Source: DASQGA01 sp963722715
GTDB lineage: Bacteria > Actinomycetota > Thermoleophilia > Gaiellales > Gaiellaceae
Assembly: GCA_963722715.1 (NCBI GenBank)
Contig: CAVROA010000021.1
Span: 1-30,124, forward strand
Direction: 5' to 3'
Length of the DNA: 30,124 bases
Notes under the pieces: model-generated
Database searches by the model: none
What the model was told of the DNA's origin: nothing
Seen by the model: only the letters and a program-made list of their open reading frames with translations
Shown here: in pieces, positions 14,100 to 22,467 of the stretch
Layout: each line of letters starts with the position of its first letter
How positions within the stretch are numbered: position 1 is the first letter of the stretch
Made by a program: the position numbers and the translations under genes

Positions 14100-17000
14100 G
14101 TGGGACCAGGGACCGTCGTCGAGCATGAGCAAGCGCTGGCGGACGCAGAACGCAGGCATCTGACCGTCGTCTTCTGCGATCTCGTCGAATCCACTGCGCT
14201 CAGCGAGCAGCTCGATCCCGAAGATCTGGTCGAGCTCATCGCCGCCTACCACGATGCCGCCGCCAAGGTGATCGAACGCTTTCACGGCCATGTCGCGCAG
14301 TACCAGGGCGACGGCGTGCTCGCCTACTTCGGGTATCCACATGCCCAGGGCGACGACACCGTGCACGCCGTTCGCGCCGGGCTCGAGCTCGTTCGGGCCG
14401 TCCAGGGCCTCTCAGGGCCCCAACTCGCTGGCGGCGAGGTGCGTCTCGCTGCCCGTGTCGGTATCCACACGGGAGTCGTGGTCGTGAGCGAGATGGGAGC
14501 GGGCGGGCGGCGCCATTCGCAGGCTGTTGGAGACACCGTGAACATGGCGGCCCGGCTGGAGAAGCTCGCCGACCCGGGAACGGTCGTCGTCAGCGCCGCA
14601 ACCGAGCGTGTGACCCGCGGGTATTTCGTCTTCACGAGCATGGACGCCGTCACGCTCAAAGGCATCGCGGATCCCATCACGGTCTATGGCGTCGCCGACG
14701 ACACGGGCATCCGGACGCGCCTCGCGCTCGCAGCGGCCACCGGCCTGACGCCGCTCGTCGGCCGGGAGCAGGAGCTGAAGACCATGGAAGAGCGCTGGCA
14801 ACTTGCGCGCGAGGGGACAGGTCAGGCGGTCCTCGTTTCCGGAGAGCCCGGGATCGGCAAGTCGCGTCTCGTCCACGAGCTGGGCCGGAGAGTGGGCGAC
14901 GAGGCGACTCGCCTTGTCTTCCAGGCCTCTCCGTACTACGCAAGCAGTGCGCTCCATCCAATGGTCGAGGAGCTCGAGCGAGTGTTCCTGGTCGACGGAA
15001 GGGGAGCGGACGAGAACAATCTCGCCCGCCTGACGGATGCCCTCGAGCTGCAGGGCGTCTCGGTCGAAGAGACGCGCCCTGCTCTTGCGGCGCTGCTCTC
15101 CATTGCCGAGCCTGGTGCGAGCGAGACGCCGAGGGTGGCGCCCCAGGAACAGAAGCGGCAGACGTTCGCGGCATTGACTGCCGTGATGGCAGCGGAGACC
15201 CGGCAGCGTCCCGTACTTGCCGTCTTTGAGGACGTCCATTGGGCCGACCCATCGACGCTCGAGCTCCTCGGTCTCCTGCTAGCGGAAGCGCCCGCCCTGC
15301 GGATCCTCATTGTCATGACGGCGAGGCCCGAGTTTGAGCCACCCTGGCCGGCCGACGCGACATTCGCGAGGCTGAGCCCGGCCCGCCTCGAAGAAGGGGA
15401 GGTCGACGAGCTCATGGCCGCTGTCCTGGGCGAAAGGAGCCTGCCAAGGGGCGTGCGCGCCGAGGTCGCCGAACGGGCCGCCGGTGTCCCTCTCTTCATC
15501 GAGGAGACGCTCAAGATGATCCTCGAGTCCGAGCCGGGCGACACAACGGTCATACCCGGAACCCTCCAGAACCCGCTCACTGCACGTCTCGACGGGCTCG
15601 GCGACAAGAAGGAGCTAGCCCAGCTCGCCTCCGTCGCCGCGCTCGGGGGCGAGTTCAGCTTCGAGTTGCTTCGCGCCGTGACGGATGCAGATGATGCGCG
15701 GCTGAGAGAGGGCTTGGACGAGCTCGTGCGCGCGGAGCTCTTGTACGAGCGCGGCACGCTTAACGACCCGGCGTACGTGTTCAAGCACGCTCTCATTCGA
15801 GAGGCGGCGTATGGGTCGCTCCTTCGCTCCGCGCGGAAACGCTTCCATGCCCGCATCGCCCAGGTTCTGGAGGAAATGTTTCCGGAGTGGGTCAAGAACG
15901 AGCCTGAGCTGATTGCCCAGCACCTGTCCGAGGCGGGCCGGACGCTCGACGCGATCCGCTACTGGCAGCAGGCGGGCGAACGAGCGTTGCATAGCTGGGC
16001 AACGGGGGAGGCAGCCACTCATTTCGAGCGAGGCCTCGAGCTCTTGACGTCGTTGCCCGAGGACCGGGACAGTCGGGAGCTCGAGTTGGGACTCCAGCTT
16101 GGTCGCGGGACAGCTCTCATGGCTGCGCGCGGCTACGCCGCACCCGAAGCCGAGGCGGCGTACGCGCGTGCCGAAGCTCTCAGCGCCGAGGTCGCCGATC
16201 CTTCGCGGCTCGCCCCGGCGCTCTACGGACTCGGTGCGTTCTACTCGGCCACGGGCCAGCCTCGGAAGGCCTACGAGTGTGGCCGCCGTCTGCACGCCGT
16301 CGCCGACGCCATCGGCGACCCGGACGCGCTCATCGAAGCAAACGTGATGCTCGGTATCGCGCAGTTCCTACGAGGAAATCTCGTGGCGGCCGAGCCGAGC
16401 TTCGTGCTTGTGCTCGCTCGCTGGGAGCCCGAAAAGCACCGCGACCACATCTTCGCCTACGGGCAAGAGCCCGGCGTGGTGAGCCTGACGATGACCGCGC
16501 TCACTCGCGGATGGCTCGGTCGCCTCGACGAGGCGCTCGAGTTTGCGCGTGAGGCCGAGCTGAGGGGCCGCGAAGTCGCACACCCGCTCACCTTCGCGTA
16601 CACGCTTGCCGGCATCGGCATCCTGTACCAGCTGGTCGGCGACGTCGATCGGGCCGAGGGCACAGCCCGAGAGCTCGTGACCGTGGCGAGCGAGCACGCA
16701 CTTCCTCTGTGGCTCGCATGGGGACGGACCATGTGCGGCTGGGCGCTCCTCGAGCGCGGACGGGCCGAGGAAGGGATGGCGGAGATCACGGTCGGCATGG
16801 CGAGTGCCCAGGTCGCTCATTCCTCGGTGATGAAGATCCACTTCCTGAGCCAGCTCGCTGAGGCGTTCGGCAGGCTTGGGTACGTCAGCGAGGGAGTCAC
16901 CATGATCGAGGAAGGGTTCGCAGATCTCGAGCCGACGGACGAGCGAGTGTCCGAGGCGGAGCTCCACCGTTCGCGCGGGCTGCTCCATCTCGCCGTCGAG

Positions 17001-17246
17001 GGCGAATCGCTCGCGGCCGAGGCGTGCTTCCGGCAAGGGATCGAGGTGGCTCGTGGGCAGCAGGCGCTCCTGCTCGAGCTGCGCTCGGCCACGGCCCTCG
17101 CCGAGCTCCTGGCCGGAGAGGAGCGAGCCGGGGAGGCGCGGCTACTCCTGGAAGACGTGACCGGTCGCTTCACACAGGGGCTTGAAACCAAAGTGGTTCG
17201 GAATGCGACCGATCTGCTCGAGCGGATCGGCGGCGCAAGCGGCTAG
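14100..17246 (+). CDS. Class III cyclase-domain/STAND ATPase/TPR regulator
   Basis: This large 1048-residue cytosolic multidomain protein has three parts. The first 200 residues are a class III nucleotidyl cyclase homology domain (VVFCDLVESTALSEQ with metal Asp27, YQGDGVLAYFGYP with Asp71, VGDTVNMAARLEK). A Gln (67) sits where adenylyl cyclases usually have the adenine-selecting Lys, as in other ATPase-fused members, so cyclase activity is doubtful. A STAND/AAA-type ATPase follows (LVGREQEL, Walker A GEPGIGKS at 248-255, Walker B AVFEDVHWADPS near 374-387). The C-terminal half is TPR-like helical repeats. There is no LuxR-type DNA-binding end. The GTG at 14100 follows AGGGGAG. It probably acts as a signal-sensing scaffold; the ligand is unknown. 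Confidence 0.88.
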   Translation: MGPGTVVEHEQALADAERRHLTVVFCDLVESTALSEQLDPEDLVELIAAYHDAAAKVIERFHGHVAQYQGDGVLAYFGYPHAQGDDTVHAVRAGLELVRAVQGLSGPQLAGGEVRLAARVGIHTGVVVVSEMGAGGRRHSQAVGDTVNMAARLEKLADPGTVVVSAATERVTRGYFVFTSMDAVTLKGIADPITVYGVADDTGIRTRLALAAATGLTPLVGREQELKTMEERWQLAREGTGQAVLVSGEPGIGKSRLVHELGRRVGDEATRLVFQASPYYASSALHPMVEELERVFLVDGRGADENNLARLTDALELQGVSVEETRPALAALLSIAEPGASETPRVAPQEQKRQTFAALTAVMAAETRQRPVLAVFEDVHWADPSTLELLGLLLAEAPALRILIVMTARPEFEPPWPADATFARLSPARLEEGEVDELMAAVLGERSLPRGVRAEVAERAAGVPLFIEETLKMILESEPGDTTVIPGTLQNPLTARLDGLGDKKELAQLASVAALGGEFSFELLRAVTDADDARLREGLDELVRAELLYERGTLNDPAYVFKHALIREAAYGSLLRSARKRFHARIAQVLEEMFPEWVKNEPELIAQHLSEAGRTLDAIRYWQQAGERALHSWATGEAATHFERGLELLTSLPEDRDSRELELGLQLGRGTALMAARGYAAPEAEAAYARAEALSAEVADPSRLAPALYGLGAFYSATGQPRKAYECGRRLHAVADAIGDPDALIEANVMLGIAQFLRGNLVAAEPSFVLVLARWEPEKHRDHIFAYGQEPGVVSLTMTALTRGWLGRLDEALEFAREAELRGREVAHPLTFAYTLAGIGILYQLVGDVDRAEGTARELVTVASEHALPLWLAWGRTMCGWALLERGRAEEGMAEITVGMASAQVAHSSVMKIHFLSQLAEAFGRLGYVSEGVTMIEEGFADLEPTDERVSEAELHRSRGLLHLAVEGESLAAEACFRQGIEVARGQQALLLELRSATALAELLAGEERAGEARLLLEDVTGRFTQGLETKVVRNATDLLERIGGASG

Positions 17247-17271
17247 CCCACGCGAGGTCCCGAGAGACCTT

Positions 17272-17277
17272 TATAAG
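17272..17277 (+). promoter_or_regulatory. -10 box of the cupin gene
   Basis: TATAAG ends 9 nt before the ATG at 17287 and lies 25 nt after the stop of the preceding gene. There is no Shine-Dalgarno, so a leaderless or near-leaderless mRNA is expected. Confidence 0.55.
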
Positions 17278-17286
17278 CTCCGCCAA

Positions 17287-17844
17287 ATGGTTCCCGAGGC
17301 CACGCTCGAGCAGAAAGACGGCGGGCTTGTTCCTGGCGGGGAGGGATGGTTCGTCATGAACGCCCGGGACGCCCGCTGGAAGCGTGCCGACGGACGAGGG
17401 GCTCAGGTCTCCTTCGATGGGTGGCCGGACGGATATTTCCCGCAGGTCGGAATCGCTCTCTTCGTGCTCGGGCCCGGTGAGCCGATCGGGATGTACCACT
17501 GGGAAGCCGACCAGGAGGACTTTCTTGTGCTCTCTGGCGAGGCGCTCCTGCTCATCGAAGGTGACGAGCGGACGTTACGCCAGTGGGACTTCGTCCACTG
17601 TCCCCCGGGCGCGAAGCACATCATTCTCGGCGCCGGAGACGGGCCTTGCGCCGTGCTCGCCCTCGGCGCGCGGGAGCATCAGGACACCGACGAGTGGGGC
17701 GGCTACACCGTGGACGAGGCTGCGCTCCGCCACGGCGCCGGCGTCGAGCAGGAGACGACTGAAGCTGAGGAGGCATACGCGGCGCTTCCAACCCGCGAGC
17801 CGACGGCATACCAGGACGGGTGGCTTCCCGGACCTGGCCGGTGA
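17287..17844 (+). CDS. Cupin-domain protein
   Basis: The 185-residue product contains a single conserved cupin barrel. Motif 1 is around GEPIGMYHWEADQEDFLVL (His and Glu ligands) with SGEALLLIEGDERTL, and motif 2 is VHCPPGAKHIILGAGDGPCA. The N-terminus (WFVMNARDARWKRADGRGAQ, followed by SFDGWP) is shared with many uncharacterised actinobacterial cupins. The barrel implies metal-dependent binding or catalysis, but the substrate cannot be told. The ATG at 17287 is chosen because it follows a -10 box and begins the conserved region; longer in-frame starts overlap the preceding gene. Confidence 0.85.
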   Translation: MVPEATLEQKDGGLVPGGEGWFVMNARDARWKRADGRGAQVSFDGWPDGYFPQVGIALFVLGPGEPIGMYHWEADQEDFLVLSGEALLLIEGDERTLRQWDFVHCPPGAKHIILGAGDGPCAVLALGAREHQDTDEWGGYTVDEAALRHGAGVEQETTEAEEAYAALPTREPTAYQDGWLPGPGR

Positions 17845-17859
17845 GAACCCCTCCGTCGG

Positions 17860-18135
17860 GTGACGCCGGGGTGCTCGGGGTGCGGGAAAATTAGTGGTCC
17901 AGTCTCTGTCGGCGCCTTTCGCATCCTGATCAGCCCCTCCGAGCTCGCCCCCGAGCTCGGGGAGGCGCTCAGCCGCTCAGGCTGCCGCGTGCAGGACATC
18001 GGTGAGGCCGCTCTCCTCGTCCAGGTGCCGGCGCCCACGCGCGAGCAGGCCGAGCGTGAGCTTCGTCTCTACGTGGCGAGCTGGCTTGCCCGAAACGAGG
18101 GCGCTGAGGTCGACATCGAGTCCGAGTCCGACTAG
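17860..18135 (+). CDS. Small hypothetical protein
   Basis: This frame has up to 91 residues. The conserved-looking part begins FRILISPSELAPELGEALSR and has an alternating strand-helix pattern (DIGEAALLVQVPAP, TREQAERELRLYVASWLARN) with an acidic end. Similar small alpha/beta proteins of unknown function occur in actinobacteria. GTG 17860 is the only usual start; the first 20 codons, rich in Cys and Gly, may be untranslated. Its TAG at 18133-18135 shares the palindrome CTAG with the stop of the convergent GGDEF/HD-GYP gene. Confidence 0.6.
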   Translation: MTPGCSGCGKISGPVSVGAFRILISPSELAPELGEALSRSGCRVQDIGEAALLVQVPAPTREQAERELRLYVASWLARNEGAEVDIESESD

Positions 18136-19965
18136 GCGCTCTGGGCGGCGACATGCGCCGCGCCCCCGACGTCCTCGGCGAGGAACGCGGCGACGACGGT
18201 TGGGTCGAACTGGGTCCCCGCGCACTGGTCGAGCTCCGCGAGCGCCTGGGCGGGGGAGAGCCTTGTCCCGTAGACGCGCTCGGTCGTCATGGCATCGAAA
18301 GCATCCGCCACGAAGATGATCCGGGCTCCGAGCGGGATCCTCTCGCCCCCCAGCCCTTCGGGGTAGCCCTTGCCGTCCCAGCGCTCATGGTGGTGCAGGA
18401 CCCAGGACGCGATCGGCTCGACTCCGAGCGACTGCAGCATGCGGAAGCCGATCTGCGGGTGACGCTCGAGGACGAGCCGCTCCGAGTCGGAGAGCGCACC
18501 CGGTTTTCGCAGGATCTCCTCGGGGATCGCAAGCTTGCCGAGATCGTGCAGCCGCCCGGCAAGACGGACGAGCTGGATGTCCTCGGAGGAGAGCCCGAGG
18601 CGGGTCGCGATCTCTGCGGCCAACTCGCCGACCGCGTGCGAATGGCTGCCCGTATAGGCATCCCGCGCGTCCACCGCGTACGCGAGCGTCGCCGCGGCGC
18701 GGAGGCGCGCTTCGCGGTCGGGCCCCTCGGCGAGCTTGTGGAGCTCTGCGATGTCGACCGTGTCGGGATGGAAAAGGCGCGCCCTACCTTTGCCGGCATT
18801 CTTCGCCTCGTAAAGGGCCTTGTCCGCTGCCTGGACGAGATCCCCCCGGTTAGACGCGTGCCGGGGGTAGGTCGCGACCCCGGCTGACACGCTCGTCTTC
18901 AGACCGGGCTCGAGCTCGGTTTCAGTCACGCGCTTCACGATCTTCTCGGCCGCTGTGATGGCGTCCCTCTCCTCGATGCCGGTCATGAGCAGGGCGAACT
19001 CGTCGCCGCCGATTCGGAACGCTTCCTCGCTCTGCCGGAGCTCGCCCGCCAGGCATGCGAGTACGCGGTCTCCGACCGGGTGCCCGCGAATGTCGTTGAT
19101 CTGCTTGAAGTCGTCGATGTCCAGGAGGCAGAGGCTCACGGCGGTCCCGACCTCGTCGGCCTCGGCGAGCACCGAGTCGAGCCGGTCGTGGAAGTGGCCG
19201 TGGTTCCCGACGCCCGTGAGCGGGTCGATCGATGCGAGCCGCATCGCCTCGACGGCGCGGTGGACCGAGCGCTGGTACAGCGCGATCGCAATCAGCGGTC
19301 CGGTCAGCGCCCCCGCGAGGAAGGGCGAGCGTTGCCAGATCACGGCAAGCATGAGAGTGACCGATGCCATGATCACGAAGGGAACCACTGTCCACCGCAC
19401 GTAGCCGTAGGCGACGTGCGCATAGCGCTCGCGGCCACTTCTTGCGACGACTGCCGCCAGGAGCCCGATGTTCACGAGGTAAAACGCGAGCGAGCCGAGA
19501 CCCGCTTCCATGATGAGCCCTTGCAGGCCGTCGAACGGCACGATCGAGGTTGCTCCTCCCGCGGCGGCCGCGGCAAGTGCGTAAAGGGCCGTGTTGTAGA
19601 CGACCCGGCTGGGCGCCTGACGGCGCCTGATGCTCTCGACGAGCAGCATCGTCGTGAAAGCGAGCACTGTCGCGGCAGACCAGTCGTAGATGACTGCCGT
19701 TCCGACGATGAAGACGTTGGCGAGAGACGTCTCGCTCTTGTCCTGGTACACGTCCTCGATCGGGACCGGAAACGCCTCGACGAAAGCCGCGGCTGCAAAG
19801 AGTGCGAGCAGGCCGACGAGATCCCCGAGTGTCAGGTGCCGAGCGGGCAAATACCACCGTGGCCGCGATCGCGACGCCGGCTCCGGCGATCGCGACCGGA
19901 GCCACGATCGGCAGGAGCCAGATCGTCTCCCGGGGAACTCCGCGAAGAAGCGGCCTTAGCGGCAT
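18132..19965 (-). CDS. Membrane GGDEF / HD-GYP cyclic-di-GMP protein, frameshifted near the N-terminus
   Basis: From ATG 19965 the gene encodes a first membrane helix (IWLLPIVAPVAIAGAGVAIA). At the AAA run 19849-19851 (TTT on the coding strand) the frame slips by one base and continues PARHLTLGDLVGLLALFAAA with six or so further helices. A GGDEF domain follows with an intact FRIGGDEFALL and LDIDDFKQIND. A HD-GYP domain follows with RLHDLGK and HHHERWDGKGYPEGL. Both synthesis and hydrolysis of cyclic di-GMP look possible. With the slip repaired it has about 610 residues; a TTG at 19850 could otherwise start a 572-residue version. Two 31-codon membrane microproteins precede it on the same strand, the nearer ending 19 bp upstream. 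Confidence 0.85.
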
Positions 19966-19984
19966 GGGCCTGCTCGCTCTGCCC

Positions 19985-20080
19985 CTACGTCCAAGTCCAG
20001 CCGTCGAGCTCTCCGCCCACAACCGCGATCAGCACGGTGACGAGCAGGATGAGAATGCGTGTGCGATTCCCGTGGAGCAT
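19985..20080 (-). CDS. Putative 31-residue membrane microprotein A
   Basis: ATG at 20080 opens a 31-codon frame: a basic start (HGNRTR), one hydrophobic segment (ILILLVTVLIAVVGG) and the end ELDGWTWT. A Shine-Dalgarno-like AAGGGGG lies 5-8 nt upstream. It ends 19 bp before the GGDEF/HD-GYP start on the same strand. Microprotein B upstream has exactly the same length, the same layout and the same GW-x-W ending, which argues that both are real genes. The predicted location is the cytoplasmic membrane. The function is unknown; a link to the adjacent cyclic-di-GMP protein is inferred from position only. Confidence 0.5.
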   Translation of the reverse strand: MLHGNRTRILILLVTVLIAVVGGELDGWTWT

Positions 20081-20092
20081 GTCATTACCCCC

Positions 20093-20121
20093 TTGTCCGG
20101 CCGGGGGCCGCTCCCGGACAA
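20093..20121 (-). promoter_or_regulatory. Hairpin and palindrome before microprotein A
   Basis: TTGTCCGG (20093-20100) and CCGGACAA (20114-20121) form a perfect 8-bp stem with a 13-nt GC-rich loop, directly next to the Shine-Dalgarno of microprotein A. The adjoining GACAATTGTC (20117-20126) is a 10-bp palindrome. These could be an operator, or an RNA hairpin affecting translation of microprotein A. Confidence 0.45.
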
Positions 20122-20193
20122 TTGTCGAGCAAGGACAAGTATTGCACCCGGTTGGGACGCCGCGGCATCCCTCGAACTGGTGATTGGAGCGGC

Positions 20194-20289
20194 CTACGGC
20201 CAGCGCCACCCCCGCACGGCACCGTCGAGAAGTGCGATCACGGGGAGCACGGTCAAGGAGAGGCGGAGCATCCAGGTGCGGTACGGCAT
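20194..20289 (-). CDS. Putative 31-residue membrane microprotein B
   Basis: ATG at 20289 opens a 31-codon frame: MPYRTWMLR, hydrophobic LSLTVLPVIALLDG, then AVRGWRWP. AAGGGA lies about 7 nt upstream as a ribosome site. Aligned without gaps to microprotein A it shares ten residues, including the closing GW-x-W, and both contain RT before the helix. The two genes are 113 bp apart on the same strand. The upstream DNA to the EamA promoter (20290-20428) holds no other gene that I can support. Confidence 0.48.
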   Translation of the reverse strand: MPYRTWMLRLSLTVLPVIALLDGAVRGWRWP

Positions 20290-20416
20290 GACATTCCCTT
20301 CGGAGCGGTTTAAGGCAATTCCTGGGGATCGGCACGCCCATGCCTTGTGGCAATCCCCCGGAAATGGCCCAGGAAGGCCCGAAAGGGTGAATTCGCGGCC
20401 AGCTCTGAATGGGCCC

Positions 20417-20422
20417 TACGAT
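20417..20422 (+). promoter_or_regulatory. -10 box of the EamA gene
   Basis: TACGAT ends 6 nt before the ATG at 20429. No Shine-Dalgarno is present, so a leaderless mRNA is expected. Confidence 0.55.
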
Positions 20423-20428
20423 CGCCGG

Positions 20429-21325
20429 ATGGCAGTCGCGACCCCGCCTGCAGCGCCCACCGGCCTTCCGCGCCGCCTGCTTGACCGAACTCCCGCGCCG
20501 CTCCTCGTGATCGGCGCCGCCCTGTCCGTTCAATGTGGCGCTGCGCTCGCGACGACGCTCTTCGAGGAGGCGGGCGCGCTCGGCGCCGTCTGGCTGCGGC
20601 AGGCGTTCGGCGCGGCGATCCTCATCGCCCTGAGCCGGGGCGCCCTCCGACGCCTGCGGGGGCGCCCGCTCGCGCCGGTGCTTGCGCTCGGCGGGATTCT
20701 CGCGCTCATGAACTCGCTCTTCTACCTGTCCATCGACCGGATTCCGCTCGGGGTCGCCGTCACCGCCGAGTTCCTGGGGCCGCTCCTCGTCGCAGCGCTC
20801 GGATCGCGTCGCGTGGAGGACTTCCTCTGGGTAGCGCTCGCGGGCGCAGGCGTGGCCCTCCTGGGTAGCCCGAGCGTCGACGTCGACCAGGTCGGGCTTC
20901 TGCTCGCGCTCGGGGCCGGCGGCTGCTGGGCTCTTTACATCGTGGTCGGGAAGCGACTGACGGCGACCTGGCCGCTGTTGGACGGGCTGACAGTCGCGAT
21001 GCTGGTCGCTGCCATCCTGATTGCGCCCCTCGGGGTCGCCAGCGCTCGGGGTGACCTCCTGGATCCGTCGCTGCTCGGGGTTGGGGTCGCCGTCGCTTTT
21101 CTGGCCTCGGTCGTCCCGTATCTCCTGGAGCTGAGCGCCCTGCGACGCATTCGTATGTCTGCGTTCGGGATCCTGATGAGCCTCGAGCCCGCTGCCGCGG
21201 CGCTCGCGGGGGCCCTGATTCTCTCGCAGCGGCTCAGTCTGCTCGAGTCGGTGGCTATCGTGCTCGTGATCGTGGCTTCCATCGGGGCCAACTGGCGTGC
21301 GGGGACCGTGCCTCCACCCGCCTGA
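20429..21325 (+). CDS. EamA/DMT-family exporter, RhtA-like
   Basis: This 298-residue integral membrane protein has about ten hydrophobic helices arranged as two EamA repeats. The first contains FEEAGALGAVWLRQAFGAAI and PLGVAVTAEFLGPLLVA. The second contains GGCWALYIVVGKRL and FLASVVPYLLELSALRRIRM followed by SLEPAAAALAG. The order and motifs resemble the RhtA threonine/homoserine exporters; the substrate is not certain. The ATG at 20429 is preferred because it follows a TACGAT box by 6 nt and begins the conserved region. Confidence 0.88.
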   Translation: MAVATPPAAPTGLPRRLLDRTPAPLLVIGAALSVQCGAALATTLFEEAGALGAVWLRQAFGAAILIALSRGALRRLRGRPLAPVLALGGILALMNSLFYLSIDRIPLGVAVTAEFLGPLLVAALGSRRVEDFLWVALAGAGVALLGSPSVDVDQVGLLLALGAGGCWALYIVVGKRLTATWPLLDGLTVAMLVAAILIAPLGVASARGDLLDPSLLGVGVAVAFLASVVPYLLELSALRRIRMSAFGILMSLEPAAAALAGALILSQRLSLLESVAIVLVIVASIGANWRAGTVPPPA

Positions 21326-21358
21326 TTAGCCTGACCTGCGTCCGGGCACGTAAAGACC

Positions 21359-22417
21359 ATGGCAACCGAGCTATCTCTACAAGCGCAGATCGAAGCGCTC
21401 GTCGACCGGGGAGAGGAGCAGGGATGCCTCCATATCTCCGAGGTCCAGCAGTTCGTGCAACTGCATGAGCTCGACGAGGCAGGGGTGGAGGCGCTCTACG
21501 ACCTCATCGAGTCCCGCGGCATCGAGGTCACGGACGACTGCGCCCGCGAGGAGAGCGTCCCCGCGGCGTATCTGAACGGCGACCTCGCCACTGCGACGAC
21601 CGACGCGCTCCAGCTCTTCCTGAACGAGGTCGGGCGTCATCCGCTTCTGACCGCGCTCGAGGAGGTGGAGCTTGCGAAGCAGATCGAGCGCGGCGACAAG
21701 GCAGCGAAGGAACGGATGATCAACTCCAACCTGCGGCTGGTGGTCTCGATCGCCAAGAAGTACCAGGGCCACGGCCTGTCGCTGCTCGACCTGATCCAGG
21801 AAGGCATCATCGGCCTGATCAGGGCCGTCGAGAAATTCGACTGGCGGCGGGGATACAAGTTCTCCACCTACGCGACCTGGTGGATCCGCCAGGCCGTGCA
21901 GCGCGGCGTCGCGAACAAGGCGCGCACCATCCGGATCCCGGTGCACATCGTCGAGCGGGAGCAGAAGATCTCGCGCGCGGAGCGGGAGCTCTGGGCGAAG
22001 CTGGAGCGCGAGCCGACCGACAGGGAGATCGCGAAAGCGACGAAGCTGCCGGTGAAGCAGGTGCGCGAGGCGCGGGAGGCGGCCCGCGTCGTCGCGAGCC
22101 TCGACAAGCCGGTGGGCGAGGGGAACGACACGTCGTTCGGCGACCTCGTCGCGGGCGAGTCGCCCGAGCCGTCGGAGGAAGTGCATGTGAGCCTCGGAGA
22201 GCAGGCGCTCCGGCGCGCTGTGAAGGGGCTTCCGGAGACGGAGCGTGAGGTGATCAAGCTCCGCTATGGCATGAACGGCGATGCGGGGCCGGTGTCGCTC
22301 GAGGAGATTGGCCGCAGGCTCGGCGTCACCCGCGAGCGCGTGCGGCAGATCGAGGCGCGGGCGCTGGAGCGGCTGTCCGAGCTCAGGGAGCTCGAGTCGT
22401 TGCGCGACGCCGCCTAG
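21359..22417 (+). CDS. rpoD: Principal-type sigma-70 factor (RpoD/SigA-like)
   Basis: This 352-residue sigma factor has a short region 1.1 (LSLQAQIEALVDRGEEQGCL), region 1.2 (DALQLFLNEVGRHPLLTALE), region 2 (NLRLVVSIAKKYQGHGLSLL, then DLIQEGIIGLIRAVEKFDWR, GYKFSTYATWWIRQAV), region 3 (TIRIPVHIVE) and region 4 (LRYGMNGDAGPVSLEEIGRR, then GVTRERVRQIEARAL). The full set of regions fits a vegetative or group 2 factor. No Shine-Dalgarno is obvious before the ATG. Whether it is the sole housekeeping sigma of the genome cannot be judged from this window. Confidence 0.92.
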   Translation: MATELSLQAQIEALVDRGEEQGCLHISEVQQFVQLHELDEAGVEALYDLIESRGIEVTDDCAREESVPAAYLNGDLATATTDALQLFLNEVGRHPLLTALEEVELAKQIERGDKAAKERMINSNLRLVVSIAKKYQGHGLSLLDLIQEGIIGLIRAVEKFDWRRGYKFSTYATWWIRQAVQRGVANKARTIRIPVHIVEREQKISRAERELWAKLEREPTDREIAKATKLPVKQVREAREAARVVASLDKPVGEGNDTSFGDLVAGESPEPSEEVHVSLGEQALRRAVKGLPETEREVIKLRYGMNGDAGPVSLEEIGRRLGVTRERVRQIEARALERLSELRELESLRDAA

Positions 22418-22440
22418 AGCCAGTCCGCCGCCGCACGCTA

Positions 22441-22460
22441 TCGAACATATGTTCTATAGT
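22441..22460 (+). promoter_or_regulatory. SOS (LexA) box overlapping a -10
   Basis: TCGAACATATGTTCTA (22441-22456) contains the 12-bp palindrome GAACATATGTTC and matches the actinobacterial/Bacillus-type LexA box (GAAC-N4-GTTC). It overlaps TATAGT (22455-22460), a -10 box 7 nt before the radical-SAM ATG. LexA bound here would block that promoter, so the gene should be DNA-damage inducible. Confidence 0.75.
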
Positions 22461-22467
22461 GCCTGCA

